A DNA stretch of 64,000 nucleotides from CBDDBX01 sp965225955 (GTDB lineage: Bacteria; Acidobacteriota; Aminicenantia; UBA2199). The stretch lies in NCBI GenBank assembly GCA_965225955.1, contig CBDDBX010000009.1:106487-170486 (forward strand), in the 5' to 3' direction. Shown here in pieces: positions 44,682-53,364 of the stretch (the first letter of the stretch is position 1; every line of letters begins with the position of its first letter). Position numbers and translations under genes: made by a program. The notes below the pieces were generated by a model, which was given only the letters and a program-made list of their open reading frames with translations, was not told where the DNA came from and made no database searches.

Positions 44682-45620
44682 TCAGGATGAGTGGCTGTAG
44701 CTTTTATCAGATTTTCCTGAAATTGGTGGTTTATTTTTAAAGACAGTACCTGAATAGATAGCTCCAAGAGTAATCAGAGCTCCTGTAACCTGTATAAATT
44801 CCAGATACTCATCAAATACAAGATATCCCCAAAGCATAGCAAGAACAGGTTGTAATAGCAGAATGAGGGATGCCTGCCTCATTTCCACCTCTTTTATTGC
44901 ATTTCCAATGAACCACCAGGCCAGAGCCTGAACAAATACGCCTAACCCCAGGAGACTGATAAATGAAGTAGTATCGGGAGGCATAAAACTACCTTTTTCA
45001 GAAACAGATGCGATTCCAAGGAATAGTGCAGAGTAGAAACAGATCCATGTGATAACTGTTATGGCGTCAGGGGTACTTCCATCAGCCTGGGCTTTCTTTA
45101 TGCCAATCAGGTAAAGACTGTAGCAGATACCTGTAAGAAGTCCCAGAACTATTCCAGTGAGATACTGACCAGTAAAGTTGATGGATTCGCTGAAAATACC
45201 CGTTAACATAAGAATTCCTGATATGGCAATAGTAGCAAAAATAAAGAAGAAAAGGTTGATCTTCTCTTTAAAAAACAGATAACCCCATATAGCAGTAAAA
45301 AAGACCTGGGTGTTTCCCAGTACAGTTGCCATTCCTGATCCTATATAGATAATAGATTGATGCCAGAAAGCAAGATCCAGAAAAAAGAAGAATCCTGTAA
45401 GAACACTCCAGAACATTACCTTTTTTGAAGGAACAATTTTTCTGTTCGTAATTTTCATCAGAATAAGAAGAGTGATGAACCCCAGAAATGTTCTCCAGAA
45501 TCCAATGGCTGAAGGTCCCATACTGGCATTTCCCATTAATTTTACAAAAACCGGTGAGAAACTGATGCCTGTTGCACCGGACACAAGGATAGTAATCGCT
45601 CTTTTTCTGTTATTAATCAT
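44682..45620 (-). CDS. EamA/DMT-family transporter
   Basis: 312 residues with ten membrane segments in two five-helix EamA repeats (about 8-145 and 158-300). Typical features include GFWRTFLGFITLLIL, GNTQVFFTAIWGYLFFKE and QPVLAMLWGYLVFDE in the second repeat. These carriers mostly export small metabolites or amino acids. Converges with the fetB-like gene at 20 bp. Confidence 0.92.
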   Translation of the reverse strand: MINNRKRAITILVSGATGISFSPVFVKLMGNASMGPSAIGFWRTFLGFITLLILMKITNRKIVPSKKVMFWSVLTGFFFFLDLAFWHQSIIYIGSGMATVLGNTQVFFTAIWGYLFFKEKINLFFFIFATIAISGILMLTGIFSESINFTGQYLTGIVLGLLTGICYSLYLIGIKKAQADGSTPDAITVITWICFYSALFLGIASVSEKGSFMPPDTTSFISLLGLGVFVQALAWWFIGNAIKEVEMRQASLILLLQPVLAMLWGYLVFDEYLEFIQVTGALITLGAIYSGTVFKNKPPISGKSDKSYSHSS

Positions 45621-45704
45621 CAGACTATTCTATGAATAAAAACGGTACAATGCAAATTTTTTTTGGGGGTCAGGTAAACTTTTTCTTCAGTTCAGATCTC
45701 TGAA

Positions 45705-45733
45705 TTGACAAACTCTGGATCCGGGCTTATGAT
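45705..45733 (+). promoter_or_regulatory. Promoter of the RMD1-family gene
   Basis: Perfect TTGACA, 17-base spacer, TATGAT, 80 bases before the start codon. GGATCCGGG occurs at 45717 and again at about 45743 as a direct repeat over the promoter, a possible regulator site. A GGGGGTCAGGTAAAC motif lies 30 bases upstream. Confidence 0.65.
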
Positions 45734-45814
45734 TAAAGATAAGGATCCGGGAATTGAATCTTATTATTGTTTATAAAAAAGCTGTATCAGCTTTGTAATC
45801 ACAAAGGAGAAAAA

Positions 45815-46597
45815 ATGTGTAAAAAAGTGGTGGGGTATCATCTAGCTGTAAAAATTGACATTAATGAGCTACTTGAAAAATTTACCCTGCAAGTGGTTAA
45901 TCAGAATAATTCGGAAGTTCTTTTTGAAACAGAAAATAATGGATTACTATCTGTTTTCAACTACGGTAGTATCGTGTTTATGGATGTTGATGAAGCCGAA
46001 CAGATGAAACTTATTAATATTCTGAGAGAACTACTGAATATTGAAAGCAGAGAGTTAAGAAAAGAGACTTTTGAAATTGAAGAAAAAACAGAAGAAGAGA
46101 TTTCTGTATTTTTTGACAGACTTGTTGTAGATAAACTAAATAGAAGAGTTGCAGAAGTAATAATGTTGAACATTGCTCAGTCTGTAGCTCTGGATTTCTA
46201 TTCAACAGAAGCTGAAAAACTACTGGAAGAGACCAAATTGTATGCATCTGAACTGGAAAGAACAGGTAAATTCAGATTGAGAGGCAGAAAACTTCTGAAG
46301 TATACAGGAAGAGTTCTTAATATCAGAAACAGAATTGCTGAGAATCTCAATATTTTCAAATCCCCGGAGATTGTTTGGGAAGATCAGAAGCTGACAGCTG
46401 TTAATAGTGGAATGAACAGGGCTCTTGAAATTGGGGTCAGGTACAGCGGCGTTACTGAAAACCTTAATATTATAAAAGAGAATCTTGAGCTTTTCAGAGA
46501 TGTGAATCAGCACTCTCACAGTTCGGTACTTGAATGGATAGTAATTATTCTGATTCTTATTGAAGTTGTTCACCTGTTGATAGAGTGGATATTCTGA
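45815..46597 (+). CDS. RMD1/YagE (DUF155) family membrane-anchored protein
   Basis: 260 residues from ATG at 45815, chosen for AAAGGAG upstream. The DUF155 features are clear: FNYGSIVFMDVDE, DKLNRRVAEVIMLNIAQSVALDFYSTEAEKLLEETK, and the GRKLLKYTGRVLNIRNRIAENLNI helix, with a single C-terminal membrane anchor (WIVIILILIEVVHLLIEW). Eukaryotic relatives sit in the mitochondrial inner membrane and help mitochondrial translation; bacterial function is unknown. Confidence 0.88.
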   Translation: MCKKVVGYHLAVKIDINELLEKFTLQVVNQNNSEVLFETENNGLLSVFNYGSIVFMDVDEAEQMKLINILRELLNIESRELRKETFEIEEKTEEEISVFFDRLVVDKLNRRVAEVIMLNIAQSVALDFYSTEAEKLLEETKLYASELERTGKFRLRGRKLLKYTGRVLNIRNRIAENLNIFKSPEIVWEDQKLTAVNSGMNRALEIGVRYSGVTENLNIIKENLELFRDVNQHSHSSVLEWIVIILILIEVVHLLIEWIF

Positions 46598-46621
46598 TGA
46601 GATAGTTAAAATACAATCTAT

Positions 46622-46651
46622 TTGTATCCTTCATATAAAAAAAGTTATAAT
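46622..46651 (+). promoter_or_regulatory. Promoter of the 46.7-kb membrane protein gene
   Basis: TTGTAT, 18-base spacer, perfect TATAAT, 25 bases before the start codon. Confidence 0.55.
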
Positions 46652-46676
46652 TTAGTTTTAATAAAGAGGATTGATA

Positions 46677-47261
46677 ATGAAAAAAGTACTTGATAAATAT
46701 GGAGCTTTCTGCAGACGATACTCCAGTCCTTTTATCGTTCTGCCCCTGTTTGTTATAACACAGGGGATGTATCTGTATATGGTTCTGAAATCGATACCAG
46801 CTGTAAAAGCTTTCTCAAAAGGACTTGAATTACCTGATCTTATGCCTACAGGCTATAGCACATCATATATTCCAAAATTACTGAATGCACTTGGAGAAGA
46901 GGGTAGAAATCTCTATATGAATTACCAGTTACCACTTGATATGCTGTATCCTCTGCTGTTTGCAGTTTCATATTCTGTATTACTTGCCTATCTGTTTAAA
47001 AAAGGTGTCAGTGACAGTAGTATTCTTAACAGGTTTGTTGCGGTTCCTGTTGTTGCTGCGCTCTTCGATTATTCCGAAAACATTCTTATGTGGATACAGT
47101 TGAATCGTTTCCCTGAGCAATCTGAAACTCTTGCTTTTTTTACAAACATTGCTACGGTTCTGAAAAGCGGTGTTACTTCACTGTTTTTTCTTTTATTGTT
47201 TATAGGAATTGCAGCAATGATGGTAAGAAGAGTAAAAAGTAGCGGAATGATTGGTAAGTAA
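46677..47261 (+). CDS. Conserved hypothetical membrane protein
   Basis: 194 residues from ATG at 46677 after AAGAGGA. Four membrane segments (about 18-38, 87-108, 120-140 and 160-185). The second half contains AALFDYSENILMWIQLN and an FPEQSETLAFFTNIATVLKSG loop, which I recall from uncharacterised four-helix proteins. Function not known. Confidence 0.7.
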   Translation: MKKVLDKYGAFCRRYSSPFIVLPLFVITQGMYLYMVLKSIPAVKAFSKGLELPDLMPTGYSTSYIPKLLNALGEEGRNLYMNYQLPLDMLYPLLFAVSYSVLLAYLFKKGVSDSSILNRFVAVPVVAALFDYSENILMWIQLNRFPEQSETLAFFTNIATVLKSGVTSLFFLLLFIGIAAMMVRRVKSSGMIGK

Positions 47262-47366
47262 TGTTTTGATAATTGAAATTTTGCAGGTTTTTGATTTGCA
47301 TTTGAACTTCTATTTATTTAAAATAGTCGTTTCAGTAGAAAAAAGGGGTGTCCCGGGAAGTGAAGT

Positions 47367-48251
47367 ATGAATATAAGTAGAATTTTTGAAGAGAATAGAA
47401 CTGTATTAAGTTTTGAGTTTTTTCCTCCCAAAACAAAGGAGGCTTCTGAACGCTTGTTTAAGACCATTAATGAGCTGAAGCCTTTAAATCCTGGCTATGT
47501 TAGTGTAACTTATGGAGCTGGTGGTTCCACAAGAGAACTGACTCACAATCTTGTTATGAGGATTAAAAAAGAGGCAGGTCTTACTGTTGTGCCTCATCTT
47601 ACATGTATTTCAGCTACAAAAGATACTATCTATTCAATTCTTGAGCAGTATAATGAGATTGGTATAAGGAATATAATGGCTCTGCGTGGTGATATACCTG
47701 CAGATTCAGAAGATGAACCTATAAAGGATTTCAAAAATGCTTCAGATCTTGTAAAGTTCATTAAAGATAATTTTCCTGAAATGGGAGTTGGGGTTGCAGG
47801 TTTCCCTGAAGGGCATCCGGAAACTCCCAACAGGATTCATGAGATGGAGTATCTGAAGCGTAAAGTAGATGCAGGAGCTGATTATATATGCACCCAGCTT
47901 TTCTATGATAACAGGGATTTTTACGATTATCGTGAGAGATGCATAATATCGGGTATTGATATTCCTGTTATCGCAGGTATCATGCCGGTTGTGTCAATGA
48001 GCAACATGAGACGGATTTCTGAACTGGCTCTGGGAGCCCGCTTTCCCGCAAGATTACTTAGATCTCTGAAAAGAGCTGCAAATGATGAAAATATTGAAAA
48101 AGCCGGACTTCACTGGTCAGCAGAACAGGTAAGGGATTTAATAGATGAAGGAGTAAGAGGTATACATTTCTACACACTCAATAATGCAAGGAGAATTAAG
48201 CAGATCTGCGACACAATAGGAATCAGTAGTTCAGAGCAGTTCAATATCTAG
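47367..48251 (+). CDS. metF: Methylenetetrahydrofolate reductase
   Basis: 294 residues. It begins NISRIFEENRTVLSFEFFPPKT with the FEFFPPK motif, then YVSVTYGAGGSTRE, PHLTCI, NIMALRGDIP and AGADYICTQLFYD, all typical MetF strands that bind FAD and folate. It reduces methylene-tetrahydrofolate to methyl-tetrahydrofolate for methionine synthesis or C1 metabolism. Preceded by GGGAAG. No SAM or folate riboswitch signature is visible in the 105-bp leader. Confidence 0.97.
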   Translation: MNISRIFEENRTVLSFEFFPPKTKEASERLFKTINELKPLNPGYVSVTYGAGGSTRELTHNLVMRIKKEAGLTVVPHLTCISATKDTIYSILEQYNEIGIRNIMALRGDIPADSEDEPIKDFKNASDLVKFIKDNFPEMGVGVAGFPEGHPETPNRIHEMEYLKRKVDAGADYICTQLFYDNRDFYDYRERCIISGIDIPVIAGIMPVVSMSNMRRISELALGARFPARLLRSLKRAANDENIEKAGLHWSAEQVRDLIDEGVRGIHFYTLNNARRIKQICDTIGISSSEQFNI

Positions 48252-48396
48252 AACCAGATTAAATGTAAATATCAGCTCAATACATTGAGTGCCTTTTAGT
48301 AAAAATTAAAAAAAAGCGCAAAGTGTTATTCAAAAAATTGATTATTTTTTTGGGATATGTTAAAAAAATATATCAACAACTTTTTTGAGGTACAAA

Positions 48397-50085
48397 ATGC
48401 GTTTTACCATCCTTTTCTCCTTTCTTTTAATAACAACCTTATGCTTTTTTTCAGGTTGTAAAAATAATAGTGTAAGTGCGGATCTAATACTTTTTAATGG
48501 CAAAATATTTACCGGTTCAGATACCAGCCAGAAAGTTACATCTGTAGCAGTAAAAAATAACCGTATTATAAAAACCGGATCAGATAAAGAAATTCTTGTT
48601 CTGAAAAATGGTAGTACAAAACTGATAGACCTGAAAGGCAGGACTCTTATACCAGGGCTTCACGATGCTCACGTCCATTTCGAAAGTGGATCAAAGATTC
48701 TTAAGAACAGACTTAGTGTACGGTTTATGAATCTTGAAGAGATCAGAAAAATTATCAAAGAGGTAATTGCTGCTTCACCGGAAGGGGCAGTTATTTATGC
48801 ATATCACTTCAACCATGCTTACTTTAAAGATGGGCGGTGGCCAAGCATAAAAGATCTGGATGATATTTCACCGGATAACCCGGTAGTTATTGTAAGAGTG
48901 GACGGTCACTCATCCTGGTTAAATTCGAAAGCCCTTGAACAGGCAGGAATTACAAAGAAAACAAAAGATGTTCCAGGCGGAGAGATTGTCCGGTTTAAAG
49001 ATGGCTCACCTACAGGAATTCTGAAAGAGAATGCAGAGGGACTTGTAAAGAATCTTAAAGGGCCTGCTATGGTTATTCCCGGCAGAGGGAGTAAAGATGC
49101 TCTTGAAATGGGAATTGAATATGCAAACAAACTGGGACTTACCAGTGTAACAACTTCAGGCTCTCCGGCTCTCATTAAGAAGCTTGAAAAAATAAGAAAG
49201 AAAAGTGGACTTTCACTCAGATTTAATGTCTGGTTTCCTATAAGTAAACTGGATAAATACCTGACAGATGGTTACAGTTACAGAAAAGGGGACGATTTTG
49301 TCCGGGTCAGTTTTCTGAAAATATTCATTGACGGAACGATAGGATCGGCTACTGCAGCAATGTTCAGGCCTTATAAACATCGTCCTGATTCAAAAGGCCT
49401 TCTTATATACCCTGTAGCTGAATTTAACAGAATGGTCAATGATGCTCATAAAAACAACTGGCCTGTTGGAGTACATGCTATTGGAGACAGAGGAGTACAC
49501 CTGGTGCTTAATGCTGTGGAGATGGCTGTTAAAGAACATGGAGTAAAACCGGGGATAAGGCATAGAGTGGAGCACGCTCAGTTTGTAGTAGACGAAGATA
49601 TCGATCGTTTTCTTAAACTTGATATGATAGCTTCAATGCAACCAACCCATTGTACTACTGACCTGCTGGTGGTAGAGGACAGAGTGGATCAGGAAGTTGC
49701 TGCAAGGGGATACAGATGGAACTCTTTCAGAAAAGCCGGAGTAAATGTCGCTTTTGGAACAGACTGGGCTGTAGAGCCTCTTGATCCACGGAGAGGGCTT
49801 TATTCCTCAATTGAGAGAAAGAACATTGAGAACCGTAAACCTGAAAAGGGATGGTTCAATGATGAAAAGATAGAACTTAAAGACGCAGTTAAATTTTACA
49901 CTCATGGATCAGCTTTTGCTTCAAATAATGAGAAGGTACTTGGTACTGTGGAAGTAGGCAAACTGGCGGACTTTACAATATTTGACGGGGATCTTTTTAC
50001 AGAAGCTGCAAAAAATCCCAGATCAATATTATCATTTCCTGTCTATATGACAATTGTTGACGGTAAAGTAGTATATCGTAGATAA
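48397..50085 (+). CDS. YtcJ-like amidohydrolase, lipoprotein
   Basis: 562 residues from ATG at 48397 (GAGG site upstream). Lipobox FSGCK after the signal. Amidohydrolase features in order: ADLILFNGKIFTG, IPGLHDAHVHFESG (metal-binding HxH), VHAIGDRGVHLVL, RVEHAQFVVDED, FGTDWAVEPLDPRRGLYS (catalytic Asp) and the closing GTVEVGKLADFTIFDGD. The metal site is complete. Closest described group is YtcJ, whose members hydrolyse acylated amines or amides. Ends convergent with aconitase, sharing a terminator. Confidence 0.92.
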   Translation: MRFTILFSFLLITTLCFFSGCKNNSVSADLILFNGKIFTGSDTSQKVTSVAVKNNRIIKTGSDKEILVLKNGSTKLIDLKGRTLIPGLHDAHVHFESGSKILKNRLSVRFMNLEEIRKIIKEVIAASPEGAVIYAYHFNHAYFKDGRWPSIKDLDDISPDNPVVIVRVDGHSSWLNSKALEQAGITKKTKDVPGGEIVRFKDGSPTGILKENAEGLVKNLKGPAMVIPGRGSKDALEMGIEYANKLGLTSVTTSGSPALIKKLEKIRKKSGLSLRFNVWFPISKLDKYLTDGYSYRKGDDFVRVSFLKIFIDGTIGSATAAMFRPYKHRPDSKGLLIYPVAEFNRMVNDAHKNNWPVGVHAIGDRGVHLVLNAVEMAVKEHGVKPGIRHRVEHAQFVVDEDIDRFLKLDMIASMQPTHCTTDLLVVEDRVDQEVAARGYRWNSFRKAGVNVAFGTDWAVEPLDPRRGLYSSIERKNIENRKPEKGWFNDEKIELKDAVKFYTHGSAFASNNEKVLGTVEVGKLADFTIFDGDLFTEAAKNPRSILSFPVYMTIVDGKVVYRR

Positions 50086-50090
50086 CCTCA

Positions 50091-50114
50091 GCTGAACCGG
50101 GCAACCGGTTCAGC
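50091..50114. terminator. Bidirectional terminator between amidohydrolase and aconitase
   Basis: GCTGAACCGG pairs perfectly with CCGGTTCAGC over GCAA, between two convergent stop codons. No strong T run on either side. Confidence 0.65.
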
Positions 50115-50121
50115 CTCCATC

Positions 50122-52035
50122 TTACTGTCCTGCATATGCCAGAGCTCCACCGGCTTTAACTATTTCGATTTCTCTTTCAGACAGATCATGAGTAGCACGG
50201 AAACAGTTGCCTGAGGATTTCTCTGTAACTTTAACATAGCCGTCATTAATACAGCTCAGATCAATCTTTAGTTCTGAGTCTGTAGAAATACTCTTCATAT
50301 CTTCCTCTTTTTCAAAGATAAGCGGGAGAATTCCGAAATTAATCAGGTTTGCCATATGTATTCTTGCAAAACTTCCTGCAATAACAGCTCTGATTCCCAG
50401 ATACATTGGAGCAAGAGCGGCATGTTCACGACTTGAACCCTGTCCGTAGTTTTCTCCCCCAACTATAATACCGGTGCCGGCATCTTTCGCTCTTTTCGCA
50501 AAGTTCTTATCTATACCTGCAAAAACATGTTCAGATATAAGAGGAACATTTGAACGTAATGGGAGAATCGATGCCCCGGCAGGCATAATATCATCTGTTG
50601 TGATATTGTCACCAAGTGTCAGAAGTACTTTGCCGTTAATAGTATTCCCAATACCCTGATTCACAGGAATTGGTTTTATATTGGGGCCTCTTACTATTTC
50701 TACATCATTATTAACCGGAGCAGGAGTAAGAACCATAGAATCGTCTATTGGAAATGTTATGTTCTGACTGTATTCAGGAGCAGGGGCAGTTAAGCTGGTG
50801 GGGTCAGTTATGTATCCTTTTATAGCTGATATTGCAGCAGTTTCAGGTGAGCATAGATAAGCTTTTGCACTTTTAGTTCCGGTTCTTCCTTTGAAATTTC
50901 TATTAAAAGTTCTTAATGAGACTCCATTGCTGTTGGGAGAAAAGCCCATACCGATACATGCACCACAGGAAGTTTCAAGTAAGCGGGCTCCTGCTGAAAG
51001 AATAGTGTCAAGTTCTCCGGTTGTTGCAAGTTTTCTGAGTACCTGTCTGGATCCTGGTAAGAGACCTGCTGAAACCTCTGCAGATATTTTCTGATCATTA
51101 AGAATCGATGCTACTGAGGAAATATCTTTATAACTTGAATTTGTACAGGAACCAATAACAACCTGATCAACTTTCAGTCCTTCCACTTCGCTTACTTTTA
51201 CTACCTGATCAGGCATATGTGGTAAAGCAATCATAGGTTGAAGTGACGAAAGATCTATTTCTACAAGCCCATCATATTCTGCATCTTTATCTGCTTCCAG
51301 TGGCAACCACTGTTCTTCTCTTTGCTGGGTCTTCATGAAGATCCTGGTAGATTCATCTGATGGAAAAATGGAGGATGTGGCTCCAAGTTCAGCTCCCATA
51401 TTGGTTATAGTGGATCTTTCGGGAACAGTAAGAGTTGAAACACCGGGGCCTGTGAACTCCATTATTTTACCAACTCCACCTTTTACCGATAATCTTCTGA
51501 GTAGTTCCAGTATGACATCCTTTGCGCTGACATAAGGCTGTAATTCCCCGGTTAATCTAACTTCTATAACTTCCGGCATGGTCATGTAGAAGGGATTACC
51601 TCCCATTGCCAGAGCTACATCAAGACCTCCTGCACCTATTCCAAGCATACCAATGCCACCGGCTGTAGGAGTATGGGAATCTGATCCAAGCAGGGTTTTT
51701 CCCGGAACACCAAATCTTTCAAGATTAACCTGGTGACAGATGCCATTACCTGGTTTTGAAAAATGTATACCGTGTTTTGATGTAACAGTCTGCATATAGA
51801 TGTGGTCGTCAGCGTTCATGAAGCCATTCTGAAGCATATTATGGTCTACATATGCTACAGAAAGTTCAGTTTTAACTCTTGGGAGTCCCAGAGCCTCAAA
51901 CTGCAGATAAGCCATAGTGCCAGTAGCATCCTGAGTTAGTGTGTGATCAATTCTGATGGCTACCTTTTCGCCAGGAACCATCCTGCCATCTTCAAGGTGG
52001 CTGGAAATTAGTTTCCTTGTCAGATTGTTTCTCAT
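50122..52035 (-). CDS. acnA: Aconitate hydratase (monomeric 640-residue class)
   Basis: 637 residues. Swivel and core motifs are clear: VAIRIDHTLTQDATGT, LLGSDSHTPTAGGIGMLGIGAGG, VVIGSCTNSSYKD, LETSCGACIGMGFSPNS (cluster cysteines), then the C-terminal domain GDNITTDDIMPAG and GENYGQGSSREHAA. It interconverts citrate and isocitrate. The length and order match the short aconitase class seen in many anaerobes, not the 900-residue AcnA. Homoaconitase activity cannot be excluded by eye. Confidence 0.94.
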   Translation of the reverse strand: MRNNLTRKLISSHLEDGRMVPGEKVAIRIDHTLTQDATGTMAYLQFEALGLPRVKTELSVAYVDHNMLQNGFMNADDHIYMQTVTSKHGIHFSKPGNGICHQVNLERFGVPGKTLLGSDSHTPTAGGIGMLGIGAGGLDVALAMGGNPFYMTMPEVIEVRLTGELQPYVSAKDVILELLRRLSVKGGVGKIMEFTGPGVSTLTVPERSTITNMGAELGATSSIFPSDESTRIFMKTQQREEQWLPLEADKDAEYDGLVEIDLSSLQPMIALPHMPDQVVKVSEVEGLKVDQVVIGSCTNSSYKDISSVASILNDQKISAEVSAGLLPGSRQVLRKLATTGELDTILSAGARLLETSCGACIGMGFSPNSNGVSLRTFNRNFKGRTGTKSAKAYLCSPETAAISAIKGYITDPTSLTAPAPEYSQNITFPIDDSMVLTPAPVNNDVEIVRGPNIKPIPVNQGIGNTINGKVLLTLGDNITTDDIMPAGASILPLRSNVPLISEHVFAGIDKNFAKRAKDAGTGIIVGGENYGQGSSREHAALAPMYLGIRAVIAGSFARIHMANLINFGILPLIFEKEEDMKSISTDSELKIDLSCINDGYVKVTEKSSGNCFRATHDLSEREIEIVKAGGALAYAGQ

Positions 52036-52056
52036 ATTTCATTACCTCTCTTCTAA

Positions 52057-53002
52057 AAATTACCTGTCCCTAAAAATAGAGACAAATCTCTCCTTCTGGA
52101 AAAATATGGTAACAATTGTGAAAAGGCCTGAATACGGCTTTTGCACCACCCTGCGCAGCTACCCGTTTTCAAAGATACTGTGTATAGGTACTCTGAAGGA
52201 TCAGATTATCTCAGAAACATCGCTTTTTGTCAAAATTGAATCAGGTTGCATCAGCCAGAGTTTCACCAATTGATTCTCTGATTGTAAGAATAGCCCTGTT
52301 ATCATAAGAAGTTGAATCCCTGTTAATAAGAACGAGTTTCTCACCTTTATAATAGTCTATAAGGCCTGCTGCGGGATACACTGTAAGAGAGGTGCCGCCA
52401 ACAATAAGAACATCAGCTTCACTGATATATTTTATTGACTCTTCAAGTTTTAGTATATCAAGAGATTCCTCGTATAGAGTTACATCCGGTCTTACCAGGC
52501 TTCCACATTTACTGCAAAGTGGTACACCATTAGTATCCAGTATATATTCAAGGTTGTACCTGGTTTCACATTTAATGCAGTAATTGTTGAGAACTGAGCC
52601 ATGTATCTCTATGACTTTGTCTGAGCCTGCACTCTGATGAAGTCCATCTATGTTCTGAGTTATTACAGATTTCAGTTTACCACTTTTTTCAAGCCCGGCA
52701 AGAGACTTATGGGCCTTATTGGGTTTTGCGTCAATATGTATTATCTTATCTCTGTAAAATTCGTAAAATTCTTCAGTATGGGTCATAAAAAAGGTATAAC
52801 TCAGCATAACCTCTGCAGGCCACTGGTACTTGTTATTACTATTGTACAGACCATCCGAAGACCTGAAATCGGGAATATTACTCTCTGTTGATACTCCGGC
52901 GCCTCCAAAAAATACAATGTTATTACTGCTACCTATTATTTCTGCAAGTTTCTCATTCATATGAATCTCCATCTAAAAAGTATAACATTTGGGGACAGGT
53001 AA
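52057..53002. repeat. Inverted GGGGACAGGTAA motifs flanking the sirtuin gene
   Basis: TTACCTGTCCC (52057-52067) and GGGGACAGGTAA (52991-53002) face each other across the sirtuin gene, lying in the intergenic regions on both sides. The two ends are 11 of 12 bases complementary. They belong to the dispersed motif family noted throughout the window. Confidence 0.6.
52241..52960 (-). CDS. cobB: Sir2-family NAD-dependent protein deacylase
   Basis: 239 residues from ATG at 52960, chosen because GGAG lies just upstream; a start at 52972 has none. Motifs: VFFGGAGVSTESNIPDFRSSDGLY, VITQNIDGLHQSAGS, the His base in VIEIHG, a four-Cys zinc site (CIKCETRYN ... CSKCGSLVRPDV) and IVGGTSLTVYPAAGLI. A full, active-looking sirtuin that removes acyl groups from lysines using NAD. 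Confidence 0.95.
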   Translation of the reverse strand: MNEKLAEIIGSSNNIVFFGGAGVSTESNIPDFRSSDGLYNSNNKYQWPAEVMLSYTFFMTHTEEFYEFYRDKIIHIDAKPNKAHKSLAGLEKSGKLKSVITQNIDGLHQSAGSDKVIEIHGSVLNNYCIKCETRYNLEYILDTNGVPLCSKCGSLVRPDVTLYEESLDILKLEESIKYISEADVLIVGGTSLTVYPAAGLIDYYKGEKLVLINRDSTSYDNRAILTIRESIGETLADAT

Positions 53003-53364
53003 CAAAATCTTTTTAATATTTGAAACCGTGTCAATAATTTTGATGGTGTAAAAAATGAAAAAGGGGAGCAGGTATATTGAGTACCCGGATTCATCTCCAC
53101 AATTAATTTGTGGTGTCGAAAATTTTTACACAGGTTTTTTGGGGTCAGGTTAAAATCAACTGTTTAATTTCAGAACTGGAAACGCCTATTTAAAGGTGTT
53201 AACAAATATCTGAGCCATGAGGTAATGTTGGTATTGTAATTGCCTAGCCTACGGCTGAGTTGAATTGTTGGCGTGTGAATTAATATCATTGCGAAGTTCA
53301 GCATGTGTTGAACCCTCTCTCTTTCCGGAGTGGCGAAACATAAAAACAAAATTCTGGAGTTATT
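52973..53364. other. 392-bp intergenic region with two GGGG(A/T)CAGGT motifs
   Basis: Holds GGGGACAGGTAAC at 52991 and GGGGTCAGGTTAAAA at 53139, plus a small inverted repeat GTTCAGCATGTGTTGAAC near 53297. I looked for a GEMM c-di-GMP riboswitch in front of the chemoreceptor gene and did not find its signature. No gene. Confidence 0.6.

Noticed and set aside
47262..47366. Possible SAM or folate riboswitch before metF
   Set aside because: The leader is short and AT-rich and shows no conserved riboswitch core.
52109..52273. Small plus-strand frame between aconitase and sirtuin genes
   Set aside because: It has no ribosome site, overlaps the 3' end of the sirtuin gene and its composition looks like chance.
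53160..53364. Possible c-di-GMP (GEMM) riboswitch before the chemoreceptor gene
   Set aside because: The conserved GEMM core segments are not present in this leader.
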